Source: G963664835 sp963664835 (GTDB taxonomy: Bacteria > Chloroflexota > UBA6077 > FW602-bin22 > JBCLEL01). From it: DNA of 64,000 bases. The notes beneath the pieces are model-generated. The model did no database searches and had not been told where the DNA came from. It was given only the letters and a program-made list of their open reading frames with translations. The translations under genes and the position numbers were made by a program. The stretch is from positions 124,001-188,000 of the forward strand of contig CAXXUG010000020.1 in assembly GCA_963664835.2 (NCBI GenBank), in the 5' to 3' direction. Positions 43,658 to 52,310 of this stretch are shown here, in pieces (positions within the stretch are counted from its first letter, which is position 1; every line of letters begins with the position of its first letter).

Positions 43658-44515
43658 TCAGGCCACTGAGCGGAAGATTGGGTCTGTAGCCAGAGCAAGC
43701 TCACGGACGCAGCGTTCCTCCTGGTCCGACAAGGATTGGGGATCCTGCGCCACTCGCATCGCTATATCCCACAACCTTGCGCTGCCGGGAGGTATCGCAG
43801 CGGCGACCGGCAGGGAAAGCGTGAATCGCATCGCAAGCGAGGCCGTCTCCTCATCAGCGATCGGCTCGTACCAGGTCTGAAAGGGTCGATGCTCCGCCTC
43901 GAGGCCTTCGGGCCATTTGGTTCGAGCCATCCCTTTCAACGCCAGGAGACCCACGCCGGCGTCTCTGGCAGCCTCGACAACCTGGGGGCCGAAGTTTCCG
44001 GCGAGATAGGTGCTGAAGTTGAGCGGAAAGAGACAGGTATCGAACGGAAACCTGTTCATCAGCTCAATCGCGGCTTCAACTGAGTGCGCGCTGAACCCCA
44101 GGTACCGGACTTTGCCCTGTTCGCGCGCTCGTTGAAAGACCTCCATGGCTCCACCGGTGTCAAGTACCTGGTCAACTTCTCCGGCATCAGTCATTCCGTG
44201 AAGCTGGTACAGATCAAAGTGGTCGGTGCGCAGGCGTCTCAAAGAACGGTCCAATTCCCGCTGGGCTCCGGCTGCGTCGCGCATTCGTGTCTTGCATGCG
44301 AGGAACAACCCGTCCCTGCGCCCCTCAAGCGCAGGACCAAGCTTCTCTTCCGGATCCCCATAGGCGGGTCCGAAGTCGAAGTAGTTGACTCCCCTATCGA
44401 TTGCGTCAGCGACGAGCCGGTTCACTTCGTTTTGCGGCATGTTTCTGACCACGATTGCGCCGAGACCGATTACGGAAAGGCTGCGACCGGTTGTACCCAA
44501 CTGACGATATTGCAT
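43658..44515 (-). CDS. Aldo/keto reductase
   Basis: This 285-residue NADPH-dependent reductase has the AKR catalytic set: Asp and Tyr in NYFDFGPAYGD (about residue 45), Lys in FLACKTRM (about residue 75) and His in LYQLHGM (about residue 106). The C-terminal portion (LVADEET..., VAAAIPPGS) matches AKR family 11/13-like proteins. It reduces a sugar or aldehyde carbonyl. It lies upstream of the two transaldolase-type genes on the same strand, about 130 bp from the nearest, which may indicate a common sugar pathway. Confidence 0.87.
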   Translation of the reverse strand: MQYRQLGTTGRSLSVIGLGAIVVRNMPQNEVNRLVADAIDRGVNYFDFGPAYGDPEEKLGPALEGRRDGLFLACKTRMRDAAGAQRELDRSLRRLRTDHFDLYQLHGMTDAGEVDQVLDTGGAMEVFQRAREQGKVRYLGFSAHSVEAAIELMNRFPFDTCLFPLNFSTYLAGNFGPQVVEAARDAGVGLLALKGMARTKWPEGLEAEHRPFQTWYEPIADEETASLAMRFTLSLPVAAAIPPGSARLWDIAMRVAQDPQSLSDQEERCVRELALATDPIFRSVA

Positions 44516-45056
44516 TAGATTTCGATTATATACCAGTTGAATAGCCCTTTACCGGAAGCCAACACCCACTCATCGATAGGGAGAACGCCGACATCTCGCG
44601 GGCCATTTTCTGCGGCGATCGTTGGTGTCGTAGCTTGGTCCTGGAGACCATCTCGTATGGCGGGACGGGGCACGCTCTATCGCCAATCGCTCACGCCGGC
44701 GGCCGTCGGTGCACAAAGGCGTGCGCATTGGGATGCCGGTGTGTGGGCGGGAGTAGCGGGGGACAAGTCCCCATCGCTACATTTTCTCATTCCGCCACTG
44801 ACCATTGATCTACGATTCGGCACCCTTCGCCGGTGGAGTCCCGGCGTCGAGGTTGATTGGAGGACGTAACCTGGATCGGAGTCCGGGATATGCGTTCACA
44901 CCAATTGCTCACAACACAGGTGACCCTGGGTCCGCCTCCTGTCACAGGTGTCAAAATACGTCATAAGTGTGACATTGCTGCTAAGATGTAACAGGTGCCG
45001 GCGGTCAGATGCCGGCTGCCGCGAGAGAGGGCTTATGGTCGCAAGGAGTGGCGACA
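44516..45056. other. Intergenic region with inverted CTTGTCCCCC repeat and upstream region of redoxin
   Basis: An inverted copy of the AGCGGGGGACAAGTCCCC repeat lies at about 44752-44782. Just before the redoxin gene, TGTCA (about 44949) and TGACA (about 44970) form a spaced inverted pair near a possible -10 (TAAGAT). No gene is supported. Confidence 0.5.
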
Positions 45057-45608
45057 GTGACCAGACTAATCAGACGGCTTTTGCTATGTACCGGGCTGTT
45101 GGGCGTGTTTGCCGCCGCCGTGGCGTGCGTTAGCGCCGACGCGCCCAAGCGCGTGAGCGACCTGCCGGAAATCCGTACGGCGCCGGAGATAACACAGGGT
45201 CAATGGTTCAACTCGGAACCATTGACCATTGCGGGGCTCCAGGGCAAGGTTGTCCTGGTGGAGTTCTGGACCTACACCTGAATAAACTGCAAGAACGTAA
45301 TCCCGAGTTTGCGGGATTGGCACAACAACTACAGCGATCAGGGACTGGTAATAATCGGCGTTCACTCGCCGGAGTTCAGCCACGAAAAGGACCCCGACAA
45401 TGTGCGCAGCGCGATTGCGCGGCTGGACGTGCCCTATCCGGTGGTACAGGATAACGACTTTAGCACCTGGCGCAGCTACAAGAACCGCTACTGGCCCTCA
45501 CTGTACCTGGTGGACAAACGGGGCACGATACGTTACTGGCACATAGGGGAAGGCGCCTATGAGGAGACCGAGGAGGCTATTGTCAAGCTCCTGGATGAAA
45601 CCCCGTAA
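45057..45608 (+). CDS. Redoxin (TlpA/DipZ-like thioredoxin fold) with probable selenocysteine at TGA 45279
   Basis: Start GTG 45057 has AAGGAG 9 bases upstream. The 183-residue product has an N-terminal membrane or lipoprotein signal (LLCTGLLGVFAAAVAC) and a thioredoxin-like domain. Family members read FWTYTCINC at the active site; here the first Cys codon is TGA (45279-45281), giving U75-I-N-C78. The frame then continues, fully family-like, to TAA at 45606 (VIIGVHSPEFSHEKDPDNVR, NRYWPSLYLVDKRGTIRYWH). A hairpin follows the TGA at 45299-45318. I infer an exported UxxC thiol/selenol oxidoreductase. It is followed 11 bp later by a DM13 gene. Confidence 0.82.
45279..45318 (+). promoter_or_regulatory. 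Putative bacterial SECIS element with recoded TGA
   Basis: After TGA (45279-45281) and a 17-nt spacer, AATCCCG (45299-45305) pairs perfectly with CGGGATT (45312-45318) around a 6-nt AGTTTG loop. The stem is 7 bp (8 with a U-G wobble), and the loop starts 24 nt after the TGA with G in its second position. This fits the published bacterial SECIS criteria (loop 16-37 nt downstream, G among the first two loop bases). SelB would recognise this loop. Confidence 0.75.
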
Positions 45609-45619
45609 CAGGTGATGAC

Positions 45620-46261
45620 ATGAAACGACTCATAGATCTGGCAAAGGAGCACGCTCGCCAGAGACCGTTGCTGGCGGGAGCTGTCGTCTTCGTGGCGCTG
45701 GTGGGATTCGTTTTGTTCGTGTACCTTGTCTCCCCGTTATTCATTCGCTGGAGCTTGGTGGAAGAGAGTCCGCTGGGCGACGTCGGCGAAGCGACGGTCG
45801 CTAGAGACGAGCCGATGCCAGACGCGACGGTCGCGGCCGAAGCGACGATGGCGACGGCCGCCTCGATGGTAATGCCAACAGTCGTAGAGACGCCGATGGG
45901 CGAGGAGATGGAAACCGGCCCGAAGGTGCTCGCGCGTGGAGAGTTTAACGAGCTCGACGCTATCCACAAGGGCAGCGGCCAGGCGATCGTCGCGACTCTC
46001 GCTGACGGGCAAAACATTGTCCGCCTGGAGAACTTCAGCGTTACCAACGGCCCGGACCTGTTCGTCTACCTTTCCGTCAACGCGGATCCCAGTTCTGGCT
46101 CCGAAGTAACGACCGGCGGCTACAACCTGGGCCGGCTCAAGGCGCCCGAGGGCGCATTCAACTACGAGATTCCGGCAGACGTCGACCCAACCGTATTCAA
46201 GTCGGTTGTAATCTACTGCAAGGCATTCAGCGTTCTGTTCAGCGTGGCGGCATTCGAGTAG
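45620..46261 (+). CDS. DM13-domain membrane-anchored protein
   Basis: This 213-residue protein has a short cytoplasmic N-terminus, one membrane helix (about residues 17-40), a variable Ala/Thr/Met/Glu-rich linker (about 55-95) and a C-terminal DM13 domain (ARGEFNELDAIHKGSGQAIV, ATLADGQNIVRLENF, FKSVVIYCKAFSVLFSVA). DM13 domains carry one conserved Cys, here in IYCKAF, and are proposed to act in electron transfer. Adjacency to the UxxC redoxin (11-bp gap, same strand) suggests the redoxin may service this extracytoplasmic Cys. Start ATG 45620, preceded by AGGTGA. Confidence 0.85.
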   Translation: MKRLIDLAKEHARQRPLLAGAVVFVALVGFVLFVYLVSPLFIRWSLVEESPLGDVGEATVARDEPMPDATVAAEATMATAASMVMPTVVETPMGEEMETGPKVLARGEFNELDAIHKGSGQAIVATLADGQNIVRLENFSVTNGPDLFVYLSVNADPSSGSEVTTGGYNLGRLKAPEGAFNYEIPADVDPTVFKSVVIYCKAFSVLFSVAAFE

Positions 46262-46280
46262 ACGTCGGCGCCCTGACTGG

Positions 46281-46781
46281 TTAGGTCTTGATCCCCAACT
46301 GCCGTTTCAGGTCGGCTAATGCCCATCGACCGTTGTTGAACGCAATCCTCTCTGGTAGCTGCTCCAAGCGGAACCACTCGATGGCGACGGCGTCGTCGCC
46401 GGCCTGCTGCTCACCACCGACAACCTCGGCCTGGTAGTAGGTAGTGAGGGTGTATTTGCCACCCTCACCGTAGGTGTCCACGTAGGTGCCAACGGGCTCG
46501 CCAATCGCAACTCGCAAACCGGTCTCCTCGAGCACCTCGCGGGCCGCGCCCTCCGTTGGATGTTCGCCAGGCTGGAGAAAACCGCCGGGTATGTCCCACC
46601 ATCCCTTGAAGGGCTCTATTCCTCGCTTCACGAGTAGTAGCTTCCCCTCACGCAGGACCGTGGCGGCGGCGCATGGCGCCGAGTTGTGCCAGACGATCCG
46701 ACCGCAGGCCCGACAAGTCTGTACGTGGCCAAGTACCCCGTACGGCTCAGCGCAATAGGGGCAGAACCGGTAGTCAGGCAT
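46281..46781 (-). CDS. NUDIX hydrolase with N-terminal zinc ribbon
   Basis: This 166-residue protein starts with a four-Cys zinc ribbon (FCPYCAEPYG ... TCRACGRIVW, residues 6-29) and carries the NUDIX box GGFLQPGEHPTEGAAREVLEETGLRV (G x5 E x7 REUxEExGU), which positions Mg for hydrolysis of a nucleoside diphosphate derivative. The zinc ribbon resembles that of NudC-type NADH pyrophosphatases, although the protein is shorter. It is convergent with the DM13 gene (19-bp gap). Start ATG 46781. Confidence 0.9.
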   Translation of the reverse strand: MPDYRFCPYCAEPYGVLGHVQTCRACGRIVWHNSAPCAAATVLREGKLLLVKRGIEPFKGWWDIPGGFLQPGEHPTEGAAREVLEETGLRVAIGEPVGTYVDTYGEGGKYTLTTYYQAEVVGGEQQAGDDAVAIEWFRLEQLPERIAFNNGRWALADLKRQLGIKT

Positions 46782-47635
46782 TGTCGAACCAGCCGGCCGG
46801 CGAGGTCGGTGAGGAGCGGAATTTATCTAGCATGTGAGCCTTCGATTCTCTATGCAGGGTAGCAATGTGGTTGGCTATTTGGTTTGTCGTCCGGCTTAGC
46901 ACGGCGGTGCCAAGCATTTGTTTTGTAATTTCACATTTTTGTGGTCCGTGCATGGACCTTTTTGGGTCATCGCTCCGAGCGGGCTGCGCGACAAAGTCGG
47001 ACGGGCGATTGTGCCGAACATGTGTTTGATTATAATTATACCATTGTGGAAACGATCGTGCGAAGGTCGATTGATGCCTGGACACATCCATCAACCTTCG
47101 GAGTCCGGGACCTGCTTTCGTACCAATTGCTCATCCCGGCTTACGCCGGCACACCAAGATATGAAAACTTAGAGTTGTGATTTTGGCCCGGCGGATCCTG
47201 CCATGCCCAGGCCCGACCCCAGCGGGGGACAAGCCCCCGCGCTACATTTCCCTTCCCCGCCCCTCTGGATTCCGGCCTTCGCCGGAAGGACGAACGGGAG
47301 GCCAGATTGACGAGTGCGGGACCGGTTTAATGAGGGCACTCTCGGGGCCACGTAGGATCATTTTCGTACCGATAACGAGTGGGAGGCGGGCCGGCCGGTT
47401 GGGTGCGATGCCTTTGGAGGTGGACAAGCCCTCGCGCTACATTGGCCGTCCTCAGGTTCCACTATTTGGGGGATTTGTGGGATTATCGCAACACACGAGC
47501 GCAGTGTTTTCCCAGGTCGGACCCAGGTAGATTCTCTCGCACGAATGACGAGTGCGGGGATGGGTGGGTTCAGTTAGGCGAATCTCATAATTGCCGCGCC
47601 GAATTGGTTTCCTCTTCTCGCCGGCGAACAGAGCG
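46782..47635. repeat. 850-bp intergenic region, partly AT-rich, with inverted dispersed repeats
   Basis: Bases 46900-47060 are relatively AT-rich and include the palindrome GGTCCGTGCATGGACC (about 46941). Bases 47115-47170 hold an inverted TTTCGTACCAATT...GGTATGAAAA-type element, and 47219-47248 an inverted AGCGGGGGACAAGCCCCC hairpin. CCGGCCTTCGCCGG lies near 47272. No gene is supported. Confidence 0.6.
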
Positions 47636-49270
47636 TTAATGTTGGTCTAGAGAGTCCTTCATCGGGTTGAACATGCAACCTTCGACGAAGATTTCGAAAA
47701 AGTCGGTCGTCGTCTCCAACTCAATGTGCCTGATGCCTCGTACCATGTTCTCGAGGCTCGACCGCAGTTCGCCGGATATCAGGAGAATCGTTGCGCCGGC
47801 CAGTGATGCATTGCCCACCTTGGCTACTTTCTCAAGCGGCAGGTTGGGGATGAACCCAATGCGCATGGCGTTTTCAACATTGATGTAGTTGGCGAAGCCA
47901 CCGGCAAGATAAAGCCTTTTGATCTTGTCGAGGGGAAAACCGTAGTTGCGCAGTACGATCCACTGCCCGCAGTAGTTGGCGGCCTTCGCCTGAGCCAACG
48001 CGCTGATGTCGGCACGAGACAGCGACATCCGTTTCTCCGGCACGAAGAAGAACTCGTTGCCACCATCTTCGAAAACGCCTAGCTCGTTCATCTGGTCGGT
48101 CCGGCGCAACTCGGCAAGCAAATCGATCAAGCCGGAACCGCAAATGCCCTGGGGCGGCCGGTCGCTGATCGTCCGGTACTCCACGGACCCATCAATCAGA
48201 TTCACCTGTTCCACCGCACCGTCGTACCCGGGCATACCGTAGGTGATCTGCCCTCCTTCGAACGCGGGGCCGGCCGGACAGGAAGCCGCCATCAGGCGAT
48301 GCCGGTTGCCGACGACGACCTCGGTATTCGTGCCGACGTCGACCAGCATCACGACGTCTTCCTGCTGGTCCATACCCACGGCAAGCAAGTCGGCGGCAAC
48401 ATCTGCACCGACATGGCTGCTGATGAGAGGGCCGGCGTACACGTTCGCGTTGGGAAATACCCGCAAGCCCAGGTCCTTTGCTCTTACGTCGAACGCAGTC
48501 GTGTTCCTTTGGCCATCTTCCATCTCATGTTGAATGATGGATTTGTAAGGCTTTTCGCCGATCGACTGGACGTCCAACCCGAAGAACAGGTCGCGCATTG
48601 TCGAGTTGCCGACGATTACTATCTCGTAGATCGTCCGTTGGCGGAGCTTCAGGCGCCGGCACATTTCCCGGATCTCGTAGTTGACGCCGGAGATCATCAC
48701 CCTCTGCAGCTCGCCACGAAACTCCCCGCCATCGTAGGAGATTCGATGCATGATGTCGCTGCCACCGAACCGCTGCGGATTCTCGAAGGACGCGGTGTAC
48801 AGGACCCGACTGGTCTCCAGGTCGACCAGGTCCATGACGACGGTTGTAGTACCCACGTCGATGGCGATGCCAAGGATTCGGCCGCGATACTCGTCGGTCC
48901 GCTCACCGCGAAAATAGACGCCATCACCTCTCCTGACAGTCAGCGGGTCCGGCTCGACGTCACGCCGAGTAGACTCACGCAGGATCTTTGGCTGGCGACG
49001 CAGGAGAGCGAACTCCACGTCGGCATCGGAGTCGACGATATGGGCCTGGCAGGCTAGTCGATAGTTGTCACGCAAGAAGCTCTCGGACTCCGTTGCCGGT
49101 GTGAGCGCCTGCATACCGCGTCGGATTTCGACTATGCACTCATGGCACTCGCCGGTCCGGCCGCAAGAGGTGGGCACTCTGACCTTGAGGCTATCGGCGT
49201 AGTCGAATATGGACTTGCCGGCTTCCAGAGAAAGCTCGCGGTCACCGTGATATAGAGGCGACATGACCAC
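47636..49270 (-). CDS. Corrinoid activation/regeneration protein (RACo, ASKHA/DUF4445 family)
   Basis: This 544-residue protein has an N-terminal 2Fe-2S ferredoxin domain (cysteines in SCGRTGECHEC about residues 35-45 and RLACQAH about residue 73), a linker, and a C-terminal ASKHA ATPase-like domain (GIAIDVGTTTVVMDLVDLET; VMLVDVGTNTEVVVG; CGSGLIDLLAEL). RACo proteins reductively reactivate Co(II) corrinoid to Co(I) with ATP hydrolysis, rescuing inactivated methyl-transfer proteins. It is the last gene of the minus-strand methyl-transfer operon and would service the corrinoid protein two genes upstream. Start ATG about 49270. Confidence 0.92.
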   Translation of the reverse strand: MVMSPLYHGDRELSLEAGKSIFDYADSLKVRVPTSCGRTGECHECIVEIRRGMQALTPATESESFLRDNYRLACQAHIVDSDADVEFALLRRQPKILRESTRRDVEPDPLTVRRGDGVYFRGERTDEYRGRILGIAIDVGTTTVVMDLVDLETSRVLYTASFENPQRFGGSDIMHRISYDGGEFRGELQRVMISGVNYEIREMCRRLKLRQRTIYEIVIVGNSTMRDLFFGLDVQSIGEKPYKSIIQHEMEDGQRNTTAFDVRAKDLGLRVFPNANVYAGPLISSHVGADVAADLLAVGMDQQEDVVMLVDVGTNTEVVVGNRHRLMAASCPAGPAFEGGQITYGMPGYDGAVEQVNLIDGSVEYRTISDRPPQGICGSGLIDLLAELRRTDQMNELGVFEDGGNEFFFVPEKRMSLSRADISALAQAKAANYCGQWIVLRNYGFPLDKIKRLYLAGGFANYINVENAMRIGFIPNLPLEKVAKVGNASLAGATILLISGELRSSLENMVRGIRHIELETTTDFFEIFVEGCMFNPMKDSLDQH

Positions 49271-49329
49271 CTTTCATCGGTTGATCTTGACGATGACAAT
49301 TGATTGGGGGAGCGAAGGATTCTATCGGG

Positions 49330-49575
49330 CTAGGTTTCCCAAGCGCTGCGATAGTCGAGGTTATCGTCGCCGGTGCAGACGGGCAACTGTCCCGGCACCC
49401 TGGTGTGGAGCTGGTTTCGGCAACCAAACTTGGCGGTGCAACGGTCGTGCCGGTCCTTGTAGGGACAGCGCCAGACCGAGACCTCGTCGGCAACCTTGGC
49501 GATATCCTCAAATATCTTGTAGACCTGGGCCATGCTGGCTTTCAGGCGCTCTGGATCGTCCTCACGCTTCGACAT
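49330..49575 (-). CDS. Small four-cysteine protein in corrinoid operon
   Basis: This 81-residue protein (ATG 49575, 6 bp after the corrinoid gene stop) has an N-terminal amphipathic helix (ASMAQVYKIFEDIAKVADEV) and a C-terminal half with Cys37, Cys46, Cys52 and Cys67 plus His43 and His57 (VWRCPYKDRHDRCTAKFGC). The spacing suits a zinc or Fe-S site. I do not recognise a named family. Position between the corrinoid protein and RACo genes, tight spacing and good coding quality make it a credible system component, perhaps a small electron-transfer or assembly subunit. Confidence 0.7.
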   Translation of the reverse strand: MSKREDDPERLKASMAQVYKIFEDIAKVADEVSVWRCPYKDRHDRCTAKFGCRNQLHTRVPGQLPVCTGDDNLDYRSAWET

Positions 49576-49581
49576 GGTAAT

Positions 49582-50343
49582 CTAGGTACCGACTGGTTCT
49601 AGGGTGGGCACTTCGCTGGTGCCCAGCAACTCTTTGGCCTTGTCCACGCAGGCGACCGCATCCTTACCGTAACCGTCAGCGCCCATGTCTTCAGAAAACT
49701 CGAGAGTGACGGGCGCGCCACCGACCATGAACTTGTACTCTTCGCGCAGGCCATCGTCCTCAAACGCCTGGATGGTCCTACCCATGTTCGGCATGGTCGT
49801 AGTGAGGAGGGCAGACATCGCGACTATATCGGCTTCCTGCTCCATCGCAGCATCGATAAACTCGTCCGGTTTTGTATCGACCCCCAGATCGTGGACGACA
49901 AACCCGGCGCCCCGGAGCATCATTATGCAAAGGTTCTTGCCGATATCGTGAAGGTCACCCTTGACGGTGCCGAACACAACGGTCCCGATCGGTTCAACGC
50001 CTGAGGCTGACAGGATCGGCTCCACGTGGGCCATGCCGGCCTTCATCGCGCGGGCGGAAATGAGCACCTCGGGAACGAAGATAATGTTGTCCCGGAACTT
50101 TACGCCGACCACACCCATACCGGGGATGAGACCATCGTCTAGTATTTCGTTGGCCGCGTAGCCGGTATCGAGCCCCTCTTTGGTTAATCTACTCACTTCG
50201 AAGTGCTTGCCGGTGATCAGGCTGTAAGCGATCTCGAGCATGATCGGGTCAACACGTTCAAAAGTTTCTTGGAAGTGTTTCCTCTCGCCCGGCTTGGCTA
50301 CGTGGTCCAATTCCTTTAACAAGCCTTCATGATCGATCGGCAT
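49582..50343 (-). CDS. Corrinoid (B12-binding) methyl-carrier protein
   Basis: This 253-residue protein has an N-terminal helical cap domain (about residues 1-115) and a Rossmann-like B12 domain with the DLHDIGKNL (DxHxxG) motif whose His ligates cobalt, then SALLTTTMPNMGRTI and VGGAPVT (SxL...GG) contacts to the corrinoid tail. It belongs to the MtaC/MtbC/MttC family and carries the methyl group on cobalt between two methyltransferases. It is flanked by a UroD-type methyltransferase upstream and the small Cys protein and RACo downstream. Start ATG 50343. Confidence 0.95.
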   Translation of the reverse strand: MPIDHEGLLKELDHVAKPGERKHFQETFERVDPIMLEIAYSLITGKHFEVSRLTKEGLDTGYAANEILDDGLIPGMGVVGVKFRDNIIFVPEVLISARAMKAGMAHVEPILSASGVEPIGTVVFGTVKGDLHDIGKNLCIMMLRGAGFVVHDLGVDTKPDEFIDAAMEQEADIVAMSALLTTTMPNMGRTIQAFEDDGLREEYKFMVGGAPVTLEFSEDMGADGYGKDAVACVDKAKELLGTSEVPTLEPVGT

Positions 50344-50476
50344 TGCTAAGCTCCCATCCCTCCAACACAGAGTCCAGAATCATTGTTAGCAGCAAATAGC
50401 GCAGGAACTCCCGCGCCGTGAATCTATCACATCAAGTTGCGACAACGTGTACCTTACTCGAATTCACGCCGCCATT

Positions 50477-51529
50477 TCAATCCGTCGTTTGATCGTTGGC
50501 ATGCTCGCGGGTCCAGTCCTTGACCGCCTTCGGAATCTCCAGGAGATTCTCCAATTTGGCCTGGAGTGGGATCGCACACTCTGGAGAGATCAAGTCAACG
50601 CCGGCGTCCATGCACCTGTAGACCTCTTCGCGTACTTCCTCCGGCCCTTTGGAGTAGAGAGTTACCGGATTGTTTATGTTGCCGACCAACGAGATCTTGC
50701 CGTCGACCGCCTCCATGGACTTGGCCGGATCGTTCTTGGAGTCGAAGTGGAAGCAAGCCATGTTACTCTGGGCGATGTAGGGCATGCGGTCCAGAGTGGC
50801 GCCACAGATGTGCAAGATCAATGGGCTATGAATTCGCTCGACCATCTCCTGGTGAAGCTCCAGCAGGAACTTGCGATAGTATTCTGCGCTTACCAGATCG
50901 CCGGTGGCATGGTCGGGAAAGGTCAGCGCGTCGGCGCCGGCGTCGACCTGCGCGTTCGCGAAAAGGACCGATATCTCCTTCAATCGGTCGAGGCACCTCT
51001 TGGTCTTATCCGGGTCGTCGATAGTCATGAGCAGGAAGGCCTCGACGCCGAAGACATGGTACGCGAGGGTCCAGGGGCCCATAGCCTTGCCGATGATTGC
51101 GACTTCGTCACCGTGCTCCTTCGCCAGAATCTCGAGCGCCCCGAGGACAGACTCGTTATCCCGATGCGTGAGGAAATCCCTGGGGATGTGCACGTCCTCA
51201 GGCTCCTTCCAAATCGGTTTAGTCATTCGCACGGTCGGCCAGTTGTCCTTCTGCTCCCATTGCATCTCGCAACCAAGCGCGGACGACTCTTGGATGATCG
51301 TAAAGTAGGGCATGATGCTGTCATACCCGAGCTCTGTGTAGCCAGTTTCCGCCAGACGGGCGTTCATTTCAGGGTCGCGACATGCGTCCGGGAATGGGGC
51401 GTCGGTGAGGTCCATCAACTCCACGGTGGCAACGTTCGTCGGATTGGAGACCGGTGTGCGGTCAACGGGTTTTCGAGCCAACGCATTCATGACTCGATCT
51501 CTCGGTTTCATAGGCTCAACCAGTGTCAT
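50477..51529 (-). CDS. UroD-fold cobalamin methyltransferase (MtaA/MtbA-like)
   Basis: This 350-residue TIM-barrel protein of the uroporphyrinogen decarboxylase superfamily has the zinc-site motif LILHICGATLDRM (HxC) plus a C-terminal Cys in DLISPECAIPLQ. This matches the H-C...C ligands of methylcobalamin:CoM or other thiol methyltransferases rather than true heme-pathway UroD. It probably moves methyl groups on or off the corrinoid protein encoded downstream. Start ATG 51529 has GAGGGGG about 5 bases upstream; ATG 51511 is a possible alternative. Substrate or acceptor unknown. Confidence 0.88.
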   Translation of the reverse strand: MTLVEPMKPRDRVMNALARKPVDRTPVSNPTNVATVELMDLTDAPFPDACRDPEMNARLAETGYTELGYDSIMPYFTIIQESSALGCEMQWEQKDNWPTVRMTKPIWKEPEDVHIPRDFLTHRDNESVLGALEILAKEHGDEVAIIGKAMGPWTLAYHVFGVEAFLLMTIDDPDKTKRCLDRLKEISVLFANAQVDAGADALTFPDHATGDLVSAEYYRKFLLELHQEMVERIHSPLILHICGATLDRMPYIAQSNMACFHFDSKNDPAKSMEAVDGKISLVGNINNPVTLYSKGPEEVREEVYRCMDAGVDLISPECAIPLQAKLENLLEIPKAVKDWTREHANDQTTD

Positions 51530-51591
51530 GTTTACCCCCTCACCGGAACAAAAATCCGGAGAACTCGATCAAACTTGGCGAATAACTTCTA

Positions 51592-52272
51592 TCACAGTGG
51601 CGAGAAGCCGGCGGTGCCTGTAGTGAGCTGACCCCGAAGGGCTGACGACTCGAGCATCTGCTCGACGGCGCTCACGTTGCGCGCGTAGGGTAACAGCAAC
51701 CTTACCAACCCATCGTGCTTAAACCCACAGCCGAACGACGCGCCCTTGTTGCTAACCCGCTCCATCTCCCCGTATCGAACAAGGCCGCCGACCATTGCCC
51801 TGGTGCGCATTCTCGCGATCTTCTCTGGTGCGCCGGCCTCGGGCGATATCTCATACACCCACCGGCCGTCGATTTCCCGGGCTTCAGCATACATAAAGAG
51901 CCGTGACTTCAAATCCTTCACCGAGAGCTCATCTCCTTCGAAGGCGAAATCCGGAGGCTTCTCCACTGCCTGTACCAGCAAGAACTTGACCGGGCGGAGG
52001 TGCATTTGTCCACAACGAAACCTGACCTGGTGGTGTGTTCCGTCGATCGGCACCATACCGCCGAGCTTGACCATTTGGTCGCGGATCTGACGGATGCGCT
52101 CCTCCACGCCGGGCTTACGGCTAAAGGTCCAGACGGTAGCGACGTCAGTTTCCGCCTTGTAGTAGAGCCCCACGGTAATGTTCTCGAAATGCGGGTCAAT
52201 GGGAACCAACTCCAGACAATTGCCGTACTCTTCGATGATGTCCACCACGCGCATGGTCTTCGTATCCGTCAT
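51592..52272 (-). CDS. Uncharacterised protein in corrinoid operon (226 residues)
   Basis: ATG 52272 has GGAGG 7 bases upstream, so the longer frame from 52368 is rejected. No family is recognised. Visible features: an alpha/beta N-terminus (MRVVDIIEEYGNCLELVPID), a middle FRCGQMHLRPVKFLLVQAVE, and a C-terminal SNKGASFGCGFKHDGLVRLL with Cys and His. No signal peptide or membrane segment. It lies 44 bp downstream of the homocysteine methyltransferase-like gene's stop side and upstream of the UroD-type gene, in one strand-coherent operon, suggesting a dedicated accessory or methyltransferase-partner role. Confidence 0.65.
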   Translation of the reverse strand: MTDTKTMRVVDIIEEYGNCLELVPIDPHFENITVGLYYKAETDVATVWTFSRKPGVEERIRQIRDQMVKLGGMVPIDGTHHQVRFRCGQMHLRPVKFLLVQAVEKPPDFAFEGDELSVKDLKSRLFMYAEAREIDGRWVYEISPEAGAPEKIARMRTRAMVGGLVRYGEMERVSNKGASFGCGFKHDGLVRLLLPYARNVSAVEQMLESSALRGQLTTGTAGFSPL

Positions 52273-52310
52273 AACCCAACCTCCATAAAGAGCGCCACCG
52301 CCGGACTGGA

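Noticed and set aside
48299..49057. Long open frame (252 codons) antisense to the RACo gene
   Set aside because: High-GC shadow of a well-supported gene; no family motifs.
50447..51631. 394-codon open frame antisense to the UroD-type gene
   Set aside because: Shadow frame; the minus strand carries clear catalytic motifs.
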